Source of the DNA: Sipunculus nudus
Lineage: Eukaryota > Annelida > Sipuncula > Golfingiida > Sipunculidae
DNA length: 64,000 bases
NCBI GenBank assembly: GCA_026874595.1
Contig: CM049308.1
Coordinates: 79,154,124-79,218,123 of the forward strand
Direction of reading: 5' to 3'
Part shown: positions 33,601 through 41,898 of the stretch, piece by piece
Layout: every line of letters starts with the position of its first letter
Position numbering within the stretch: the stretch's first letter is position 1
Program-made: the position numbers and the translations under genes
Notes under the pieces: generated by a model
Databases searched by the model: none
What the model saw: the letters and a program-made list of their open reading frames with translations, nothing else
Told to the model about the DNA's origin: nothing

Positions 33601-34090
33601 AGTGCCGGCACTTTTGGCTCGTACATTCCCTCATCCAACTCTCCTCTCTTGTGATGCGAGTCTTTTTCTTCAGTGTCAGAACTAAGAGAGACACTGGAAG
33701 ATGGCTCTTGGGGATGCAGATGTAATTTGTTGCTCCAGTTGAACTTATTGTTAAAATCACCGGAGATACTCAGGTGTTCATTACTGGTGGCCAAAAACAT
33801 CATCACCAACAGTAAAGGCAGCTGTTTCTCATGTTGAAATCCCTTATTGTTCGATATTGCATTGTTCGATTTAACCACAGTAGAATCCAGGTAAGTGTGA
33901 TGACGCACAAAATTCATAAAATAACTGACTTGATAACTTTTCACTGACGTCCATGCTTATAGGCTGAACATCTATAATATAGTCAATCGGCTGTTGCTCA
34001 CGCTATCACAGGATAAAATTTCCTCGATAAATAAAGCCGTAACAAGGTTGATGGATCATGTGGTTGGGGGGGGGCCTTATTGGATTGGAA
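30640..34090 (-). repeat. Receptor duplication block 2
   Basis: Partner of 13630-17500, in the same orientation and about 17 kb away. Confidence 0.85.
31263..33944 (-). pseudogene. Toll-like receptor, second copy, interrupted by a nonsense codon
   Basis: Close paralog of the gene at 14611-17232. From 33389 down to 31263 the frame is open for about 700 codons and keeps the LRRs, the CSCDTYD cap, the membrane span (PFLIYLFMNIMIIIGTIIY) and a full TIR (FDAFVAYNSKD, KDFIPGVSI, FW). The upstream part (33944-33393) encodes the N-terminal Cys-rich cap and first LRR. The two parts are in the same frame and separated only by TAA at 33390-33392, where the paralog has TAT. In addition, the ATG at the position used by the paralog is in a different frame from the rest, so the signal peptide region also carries a shift. 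The segment ends ...GDVCEI, so its C-terminus differs from the paralog. It is probably a recent pseudogene; stop readthrough, an allele or a base error are alternatives. Confidence 0.85.
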
Positions 34091-34195
34091 ACTTAGGCTG
34101 TTATATTTAAGTGAACTTTTTATTATAATGAACACGAAATCTAGAGTCTAATGAATGCATCATATGGTTAAGAGGGGGGGGGGGGGGAGTTTATT
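34077..34195. repeat. Pre-insertion 114-bp tandem duplication, with G tracts
   Basis: TTATTGGATTGGAAACTTAG begins at 34077. A near-identical block (TTATTGGATCGGAAACTTAG) follows the retrotransposon array at 46774. Without the array the two copies would be adjacent with a period of 114 bp. A G run lies at 34172-34187, and another at about 34065-34074. Confidence 0.8.
34191..34195. repeat. Target-site duplication TTATT (left)
   Basis: TTATT abuts the left LTR end and is repeated at 46774-46778 after the right LTR. Five bp is usual for Ty3/gypsy integrases. Confidence 0.85.
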
Positions 34196-35399
34196 TGTCA
34201 CCCCTAACTTAACGTGAAAACTTTACAACGGATATATCCTATAAAACAATAGGATGGGTTAACGCTCGCCACTTGATTTCATTAATCAAGAAATTAGATC
34301 CCGGTCATTACAGGTGACATTTCCAGGTTCTTTTAAGGACGTGTATAAAAATACCAGACAATCATACACCCAGATCAATAGAAACTATGAGACATCAGGT
34401 TAAATTCACAATATAATTCAAGACAATACTTACAAAGATGTAGATGTGTGTGTGCGTTGATGTGTCAATACGATAGTCCTTCACATTAAAAAAATACAGG
34501 ATATTTACTGAGTCCGTGGTTTGTATAAAAACCAATAATGTCCAGTTCCTTCAGAGATCTCTGGTTACTGTTTTGTGTAGAATCTAGCGTATGGTTAGCA
34601 GCATATAGTCTTTCTGAGTCTAGCGATCTTCAACTGATCTTGCTTGTCAGCGACCCGGGTAGGTTTACGATCACAGAATGCAATAGCGCTATTTGTTTAC
34701 GAGGAGCTTAGAGTCCTTGACCTTGCTCGTGTACCAATGGTTTCTCGGCTTACGGCGGTTATGTATCTAGGTCAAGCTGAACTAGGCCGGCAGGTGACAA
34801 ACGCTCTCTCTCTATATCGCCAATACGAAGCTCTTTCGGCAGCACGGCTGAGTTCTTATGAGCTGGGTCCTTGCCTCATGCAGAAGCTTGCTTCTATGCC
34901 GTTTCTGGCGTTTCAATGTTCATACTCCCGTTCGTGCGTGCTGCCACCTCAAGCTTCAAGACCCAACTGAAGGCAGCTTCCAGCGTCTCTCCCTGAACTC
35001 TGACGTCACAATCGTCGTCACAATACGGCGATCCGGTTCTCTGATTGGCTTATTTCTCAAGTGTCCCATATAAGGATATATGTGACCTAGTTTGACTGTT
35101 AGCGTCACCATGGCGACCCACATACCAAATGTAACAATTACACACGATGCGTGACACGGATAAATCAGCTGATAGCCGATGGGATTTCATACAAGAATAC
35201 ACAATATATATATATATATATATACAATTAAGACCTGTCAACGCTTTAGGATGACGCTTCACGTCAATATCAATAGAGAACAGACTTCGTTAAACTATGA
35301 TACAAAACACCGTACATATTGTCACCGATTTCTGGTGACCAGACTTCGTTAAACTATGATACAAAACACCGTACATATTGTCACCGATTTCTGGTGACA
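34196..35399 (-). repeat. LTR 1 (3' LTR of element A)
   Basis: 1204 bp, with TGTCACC at one end and GGTGACA at the other, so the LTR ends are short inverted repeats. The last 118 bp are two tandem 59-bp copies (35281 and 35340). It differs from LTRs 2 and 3 at a C/T site near 34620. Confidence 0.95.
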
Positions 35400-35414
35400 T
35401 CACCCCCTCCTTTT
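35400..35414 (-). other. Polypurine tract, element A
   Basis: On the coding strand AAAAGGAGGGGGTGA lies directly before the 3' LTR. This is the expected place for the plus-strand DNA synthesis primer. Confidence 0.75.
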
Positions 35415-35619
35415 AAGGAAAATACACAGTATTTTCTCGATACATCGTATCGTTCTATCTTACAGGGTCCAGCTAAACATATTTACATGTAGCAATACAT
35501 AGCAATACATAAGGGTCATGTAACAAGTTGTCATTAGTACATGCCCACGGTCTATGACACAGGGCAAAATCTTGTACATGTTTAGACTTAACTGGCTAAA
35601 CATTATAGCTCATTACATC

Positions 35620-36195
35620 CTAACACTCAGGCAGTCTGCTAAGAAAATCAGGTCCATGGTTTAGTTTACCTGACACTGCTTCAATATCAAATCTAAACTC
35701 TTGTAGAACCAGTGCCCATCTCATTACTCTCTTATTAGCACATTTTGATTTGCTAATACACTTTAATGGTTTGTGGTCGGTCTGAATGGTGAACGGTCTA
35801 CAAGCCAGGTACATCTCAAATTTCTGTACAGACCATACAATTGCTAATGACTCTTTCTCGATGGTGGAGTAATTTCTCTCCCTGGGCAATAGTTTACGAC
35901 TGGCATAAGCTACTGGGTGCATGATCCCCTCGTGTCTTTGCATCAGGATACAGCCAATACCCACATCAGATGCATCACATTTCAAATAAAATCGTTTACT
36001 GAAATCAGGTAGTTTCAGTATGGGAGGGTCTGACAGTTTAGCCTTTAGAGAACAGTACGCGTTCTCGTGTACGGGTTTCCAGTCTAGTTTGTTAGGTTGA
36101 CCTTTACGCGTTAGATCAGTCAAGGGCACCGCTATTTCCGCATAGTTTGGCACGAATTTTCGATAGTTCCCTGTAAGACCTAGGAATGCTCGCAA
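35620..36195 (-). CDS. RT thumb/connection remnant and RNase H, element A
   Basis: About 190 codons. The first part (LRAFLGLTGNYRKFVPNYAE) corresponds to the RT region after the catalytic YxDD. It is followed by an RNase H domain with CDASD, IEKESLAIVW, TDHKPL and a C-terminal GPDFLSR, so the acidic RNase H residues appear present. The fingers/palm part of RT with YxDD is absent. The sequence begins directly after the stop of the long ORF and its similarity continues a few codons upstream (RPKTKKA), so it has no ATG of its own. It is probably a deletion remnant, expressed if at all by readthrough or frameshift. RNase H downstream of integrase is unlike ordinary Ty3/gypsy order. Confidence 0.85.
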   Translation of the reverse strand: MRAFLGLTGNYRKFVPNYAEIAVPLTDLTRKGQPNKLDWKPVHENAYCSLKAKLSDPPILKLPDFSKRFYLKCDASDVGIGCILMQRHEGIMHPVAYASRKLLPRERNYSTIEKESLAIVWSVQKFEMYLACRPFTIQTDHKPLKCISKSKCANKRVMRWALVLQEFRFDIEAVSGKLNHGPDFLSRLPEC

Positions 36196-36217
36196 AGCCT
36201 TCTTTGTCTTAGGTCTA

Positions 36218-39145
36218 TCAGCGCTCTGTTTCCCCGTCTACACCGTCAGGATCATGTATAGAATCAGGTGCGCCCTTGGCTACCGCTGCCAGAATATGCT
36301 GGGGCTCGTTTCTAGCATGGTACCGTTTCAGCATATTCACGTGGAAGGTTTTAACCTTATCGCCAATCTTAATCCGATAGTCTAAGTCCCCAACCCTGTT
36401 TACAATAGTATAGGGGCCTTTCCACTGTACCATTAATTTGTTCCGCTCCGTCGGGAGTAACAACAAAACTTCGTCTCCGGCCTCAAACCTGCGCGTGCAT
36501 TTACCTCTATCATATAACAGTCTGTGTCTGTTCGCTGATTTGTTCAACGCCTCTCTAGCTAACGCGCATGTGTCGCTTAGTTTGTCTTGTAGGTCCAGGA
36601 CGTATTGGTACGTGGTTTTAGTCTCGACGCTAGTATCTCGCTTGGTCCACAGATCCCTTAGAATCCGCATCGGTCCTCTAACGATCCTACCATAGAGCAA
36701 CTCAAAGGGTGAGAACCCTGTGCTCTCATGTGGCGCTTCTCGGTACGCAAAAAGCACGGCGCTGAGGTACCGATCCCAATCTCGCGGTCTTTCCTCGCAC
36801 ATCCGTTTCAACATTAACTTTAACGTTCCATTGAATCTCTCCACCATTCCGTTGCACATAGGATGGTAAGGAGTAGTGGTGAGCTGTCTTACAGACAAAA
36901 CACGGCTAACTTCTCGCATGAGGTCTGACGTAAATTGTGTTCCCATGTCAGTAAGCACCTCTGACGGCACTCCTAACCGCGCATAAATATCAACTAGCGC
37001 ATCAGCCACAGAGACTGTATCTATGTTCTTTAAAGCAACAGCCTCCGGATATCTAGTGGCATAATCCATAACGGTCAGAATATACCTGTGACCTCTCTCG
37101 GACGCTGGATGGATCGGCCCAACCAGATCCATCGAAATTCTACGCCAGGGCTCATCAATTAATGGCATCTGGCCTAACGTAGCTCCAGGCACCTTGCCTT
37201 TCGGTATGGTTTTCTGGCAAATGGGACAGGACTTGCAAAACTCAGCAATGTCATTATACATCCCTTTCCAGAAAAACTGAGTTCTCAAGCGGTCGTGCGT
37301 TTTGTCTATGCCCTGATGGCCCGCCATAACCGCTTCGTGGCCCATCCTCATTACGTCGTACCGTAACGTCTGAGGTACCACCACTCGAGATCCATCTTGA
37401 TCTCCCCGTTTGTCACTCACAACCCGAACTAAATATCCGTCCTCAATTCTAAATGGACTATCATTTCTAGCCTCTCTAGCTAGCCTCCAATACGGCGCTA
37501 AAGACCCATCCTCCTCCTGCGCCTTCAAAAATTCGGCCGGACTCACATCGGCAACTGGGCTTGCAACATTCAAGCTACGCGTCGGTATCTGTTTCTCTCG
37601 TGCAGCGCTCCGTGTCTCCACCGCGGACGACACCTCCTTTTGTGACTCTACACCGTCACACACTATGCCTGAGGACCGCTCAGACTTCCACGTCGGGTCC
37701 GGATCATACGGATCACGCGCTCCCGCTACGTTACCTAGCGCTAAATCACATACAGCATCCCCGACCACCATTGCCTCGATAGTACCGACAAAGTACGCAC
37801 AGTCCACATTAATCCTAGCCGTAGGAAATTGTCTTACAGACCCGTCGAACAACCTACACTCGACCTGGTGTCCGGTGAACTGATTCGGCTCCACGTACGA
37901 CTCACGTATTCCTGCCGAGGAACATCCCGAATCCCGCAGCACCCTCGCTGACTTACCATTCACCAGCCCTTCACACACAGGTAACGAGATTCTGCCTTCT
38001 GTCTGGGCAGCAAATCCTAACGACTGACTCGGACTCTCTACTTCCGGTTTCACCGCACCGACTGTCTCCGTTTCCGCCTCGACTACTGCCATTGACATAG
38101 TCTCCGGTTTCTGTTTTGGGTTATACGGGGGGCTAAAATTAGTCCTATACCTCTGCTGATCGCCAGCAGCACGCTCTACTTGAGGGGAAGACCTAGGCCT
38201 CGACCGGGCACTAGTCTTACATTCCCGCGCCTTATGTCCCAGTTCATTACATAAATAACATCTGATGCCTCCTGATGGCTTAAATGTCTGACCGTCCGGA
38301 CTGCGCTCAACCTCTCGCTTCTCTCTAGGCTGAGATACCGGTTGCGCTGGACGCGGCACATTATTGCCATAACGAGGACCTGCTGTAAGGCTGTGTACAC
38401 CGTGAGCCTCCGTATAACTCTCGGCTAAGTCTACCATACTATCAAAGTCACGACACTGTCTCTCTTTCAAAAACATAGAGAGATCCCTACTACAGCAGTT
38501 TACGAACTGCTCACACATCAACAGGTTAACTACCCCGTCGTAGTCACCTCCGACCCCTGCCATCCCTATCCAATGGTCTAGGTATCCACTCAGTCTCACC
38601 GCAAACTGACTCGGCGTTTCGCCTCGCTCAGGCCTACAAGTCCGAAACTTGTGTCGATAACCCTCTTCGGTCATTTGGTATCGCTTTAACAAGGCTATCT
38701 TTAACTTATCGTAATCCATGGCCTCACTAACCGATAACTGTGTGTAAGTCCCTAGCGCCTTACCCCGCAGTAACGGACTCAGGTGTAACGCCCAATTCTC
38801 CCTATCATAGCCTTGACATACAGCTAATCGTTCAAATCGCTCAAGAAACGCATCTAGCTGATCGTGAGCCTCATCAAAAGGTGGAAGCTGGATTTTCGGG
38901 AATACATCCCTACTTCTCTCTTCTTTAACCCCAGAGTCAGACTTTAACCTTAGAACCTCTAATTCGTGGGCTCTAGCCTCTCGCTCGCGCTCTAACTCCC
39001 GCTGTTCCTTCTCTATTTCACGTTGCCTGGCTCTTTCCTCACGTTCTTCATCCGCACGCCGTCTAGCCTCAACATAATCTTGTAAAGCCTGGTCCTTAAG
39101 CCCCAAGGCCTGTCCGCATCTAACAAGTGACTCTAACGTTTCCAT
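36218..39145 (-). CDS. Gag-protease-integrase polyprotein, element A
   Basis: 975 residues. The N-terminal 80 residues are a highly charged helix (R/E-rich). Residues 80-250 resemble retrotransposon Gag. A zinc knuckle has C296, C299, H304 and C309. A retropepsin-like segment follows with DSG at 405-407 and a VGDAVCDLALGNVAGA segment. Next comes an integrase zinc module (H603, H610, C640, C643) and a catalytic core with D673, D733 and E769, the D-D(35)-E spacing of Ty3/gypsy integrases. No reverse transcriptase lies between protease and integrase. The order protease-integrase, then RT/RNase H, recalls Gmr1-type gypsy elements. Catalytic residues of integrase and RNase H are present, so the protein could in principle support integration, but not reverse transcription. 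Confidence 0.92.
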   Translation of the reverse strand: METLESLVRCGQALGLKDQALQDYVEARRRADEEREERARQREIEKEQRELEREREARAHELEVLRLKSDSGVKEERSRDVFPKIQLPPFDEAHDQLDAFLERFERLAVCQGYDRENWALHLSPLLRGKALGTYTQLSVSEAMDYDKLKIALLKRYQMTEEGYRHKFRTCRPERGETPSQFAVRLSGYLDHWIGMAGVGGDYDGVVNLLMCEQFVNCCSRDLSMFLKERQCRDFDSMVDLAESYTEAHGVHSLTAGPRYGNNVPRPAQPVSQPREKREVERSPDGQTFKPSGGIRCYLCNELGHKARECKTSARSRPRSSPQVERAAGDQQRYRTNFSPPYNPKQKPETMSMAVVEAETETVGAVKPEVESPSQSLGFAAQTEGRISLPVCEGLVNGKSARVLRDSGCSSAGIRESYVEPNQFTGHQVECRLFDGSVRQFPTARINVDCAYFVGTIEAMVVGDAVCDLALGNVAGARDPYDPDPTWKSERSSGIVCDGVESQKEVSSAVETRSAAREKQIPTRSLNVASPVADVSPAEFLKAQEEDGSLAPYWRLAREARNDSPFRIEDGYLVRVVSDKRGDQDGSRVVVPQTLRYDVMRMGHEAVMAGHQGIDKTHDRLRTQFFWKGMYNDIAEFCKSCPICQKTIPKGKVPGATLGQMPLIDEPWRRISMDLVGPIHPASERGHRYILTVMDYATRYPEAVALKNIDTVSVADALVDIYARLGVPSEVLTDMGTQFTSDLMREVSRVLSVRQLTTTPYHPMCNGMVERFNGTLKLMLKRMCEERPRDWDRYLSAVLFAYREAPHESTGFSPFELLYGRIVRGPMRILRDLWTKRDTSVETKTTYQYVLDLQDKLSDTCALAREALNKSANRHRLLYDRGKCTRRFEAGDEVLLLLPTERNKLMVQWKGPYTIVNRVGDLDYRIKIGDKVKTFHVNMLKRYHARNEPQHILAAVAKGAPDSIHDPDGVDGETER

Positions 39146-39876
39146 GGTAACGCTCTAACCTAGTAAGATTCCAGTATCTAGTAATATCCGCTCTTAAAAA
39201 TCCGTAAATACGTACTGTCAAAGCCAACCTAACGAACCGGCGGTATCCGTACAATAACACTACGGTAGCTCTACGCATCAAAATCTACTTATACGGACGG
39301 ACGGACGGAAGGTCTGACGAAGGGTCAGACGGATGGACGGATGGATATCAAGATATCAATAAACACCATGCACCTATGATTACCATGCCAATCGGGAGGG
39401 GTAAACTTACCTGTCAAGAGACCCTACCACGTGACCAATCACAAACTAGTGTAGAAAAATTTATACCAGGGCGTATCTAACAACATCAAAAATTTTCACT
39501 CTAATCTGGGTTTATATCAACCCAATAATGATGTCCAGGTATCACTGAACTAGCATTTCTCACAAAACATGCATGTGTTCTAGCCAAATCTACAAGGTAT
39601 ATGCTAATCCTGAAACAATGTTGTGCTTCAGGTAATATTCTCACTGAATAAATATTAACTCCTAATAGTGGGGTAATTTCATTGAGCAATTATACACTAT
39701 AACATCAGTTTGGTGTCATTTCCAATTATTAATTCAGATCAACTCTAGTTTGAGTATATGAATGTCTGGTTTCAGTACTGTTTTCTCAGTTCAAACTTCT
39801 GAAACTTACTGTAATTAGCCAGTTTTTTTTTTTTTTTTTAAAGGCTAATTATATCCTGGCACTGCTCGCCATACAA
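39146..39876 (-). other. 5' untranslated leader of element A, with primer-binding region
   Basis: Immediately inside the 5' LTR the coding strand reads TTGTA then TGGCGAGCAGTGCCAGG. The TGG start fits pairing with a tRNA CCA end, but I cannot name the tRNA. The leader also has a (GGAC)n-like tract at 39295-39346 and a poly-T tract at about 39823-39839. Confidence 0.6.
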
Positions 39877-41080
39877 TGTCACCCCTAACTTAACGTGAAA
39901 ACTTTACAACGGATATATCCTATAAAACAATAGGATGGGTTAACGCTCGCCACTTGATTTCATTAATCAAGAAATTAGATCCCGGTCATTACAGGTGACA
40001 TTTCCAGGTTCTTTTAAGGACGTGTATAAAAATACCAGACAATCATACACCCAGATCAATAGAAACTATGAGACATCAGGTTAAATTCACAATATAATTC
40101 AAGACAATACTTACAAAGATGTAGATGTGTGTGTGCGTTGATGTGTCAATACGATAGTCCTTCACATTAAAAAAATACAGGATATTTACTGAGTCCGTGG
40201 TTTGTATAAAAACCAATAATGTCCAGTTCCTTCAGAGATCTCTGGTTACTGTTTTGTGTAGAATCTAGCGTATGGTTAGCAGCATATAGTCTTTCTGAGT
40301 TTAGCGATCTTCAACTGATCTTGCTTGTCAGCGACCCGGGTAGGTTTACGATCACAGAATGCAATAGCGCTATTTGTTTACGAGGAGCTTAGAGTCCTTG
40401 ACCTTGCTCGTGTACCAATGGTTTCTCGGCTTACGGCGGTTATGTATCTAGGTCAAGCTGAACTAGGCCGGCAGGTGACAAACGCTCTCTCTCTATATCG
40501 CCAATACGAAGCTCTTTCGGCAGCACGGCTGAGTTCTTATGAGCTGGGTCCTTGCCTCATGCAGAAGCTTGCTTCTATGCCGTTTCTGGCGTTTCAATGT
40601 TCATACTCCCGTTCGTGCGTGCTGCCACCTCAAGCTTCAAGACCCAACTGAAGGCAGCTTCCAGCGTCTCTCCCTGAACTCTGACGTCACAATCGTCGTC
40701 ACAATACGGCGATCCGGTTCTCTGATTGGCTTATTTCTCAAGTGTCCCATATAAGGATATATGTGACCTAGTTTGACTGTTAGCGTCACCATGGCGACCC
40801 ACATACCAAATGTAACAATTACACACGATGCGTGACACGGATAAATCAGCTGATAGCCGATGGGATTTCATACAAGAATACACAATATATATATATATAT
40901 ATATACAATTAAGACCTGTCAACGCTTTAGGATGACGCTTCACGTCAATATCAATAGAGAACAGACTTCGTTAAACTATGATACAAAACACCGTACATAT
41001 TGTCACCGATTTCTGGTGACCAGACTTCGTTAAACTATGATACAAAACACCGTACATATTGTCACCGATTTCTGGTGACA
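39877..41080 (-). repeat. LTR 2 (shared middle LTR)
   Basis: 1204 bp. It serves as 5' LTR of element A and 3' LTR of element B. No target duplication flanks it: both sides are internal retrotransposon sequence. Confidence 0.95.
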
Positions 41081-41095
41081 TCACCCCCTCCTTTT
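41081..41095 (-). other. Polypurine tract, element B
   Basis: Same sequence and position as in element A, abutting the middle LTR. Confidence 0.75.
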
Positions 41096-41300
41096 AAGGA
41101 AAATACACAGTATTTTCTCGATACATCGTATCGTTCTATCTTACAGGGTCCAGCTAAACATATTTACATGTAGCAATACATAGCAATACATAAGGGTCAT
41201 GTAACAAGTTGTCATTAGTACATGCCCACGGTCTATGACACAGGGCAAAATCTTGTACATGTTTAGACTTAACTGGCTAAACATTATAGCTCATTACATC

Positions 41301-41876
41301 CTAACACTCAGGCAGTCTGCTAAGAAAATCAGGTCCATGGTTTAGTTTACCTGACACTGCTTCAATATCAAATCTAAACTCTTGTAGAACCAGTGCCCAT
41401 CTCATTACTCTCTTATTAGCACATTTTGATTTGCTAATACACTTTAATGGTTTGTGGTCGGTCTGAATGGTGAACGGTCTACAAGCCAGGTACATCTCAA
41501 ATTTCTGTACAGACCATACAATTGCTAATGACTCTTTCTCGATGGTGGAGTAATTTCTCTCCCTGGGCAATAGTTTACGACTGGCATAAGCTACTGGGTG
41601 CATGATCCCCTCGTGTCTTTGCATCAGGATACAGCCAATACCCACATCAGATGCATCACATTTCAAATAAAATCGTTTACTGAAATCAGGTAGTTTCAGT
41701 ATGGGAGGGTCTGACAGTTTAGCCTTTAGAGAACAGTACGCGTTCTCGTGTACGGGTTTCCAGTCTAGTTTGTTAGGTTGACCTTTACGCGTTAGATCAG
41801 TCAAGGGCACCGCTATTTCCGCATAGTTTGGCACGAATTTTCGATAGTTCCCTGTAAGACCTAGGAATGCTCGCAA
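41301..41876 (-). CDS. RT thumb/connection remnant and RNase H, element B
   Basis: Identical in protein sequence to the 35620-36195 copy and with the same missing RT palm. The deletion therefore predates the tandem duplication. Confidence 0.85.
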   Translation of the reverse strand: MRAFLGLTGNYRKFVPNYAEIAVPLTDLTRKGQPNKLDWKPVHENAYCSLKAKLSDPPILKLPDFSKRFYLKCDASDVGIGCILMQRHEGIMHPVAYASRKLLPRERNYSTIEKESLAIVWSVQKFEMYLACRPFTIQTDHKPLKCISKSKCANKRVMRWALVLQEFRFDIEAVSGKLNHGPDFLSRLPEC

Positions 41877-41898
41877 AGCCTTCTTTGTCTTAGGTCTA

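Noticed and set aside
34644-34970. 108-codon plus-strand frame, repeated at 40325 and 46006
   Set aside because: It lies within the LTRs on the strand opposite to the polyprotein and is repeated only because the LTR is. No family is recognised.
37410-37883. 157-codon plus-strand frame in the retrotransposon (also 43091)
   Set aside because: It is a shadow of the Gag-integrase ORF on the other strand.
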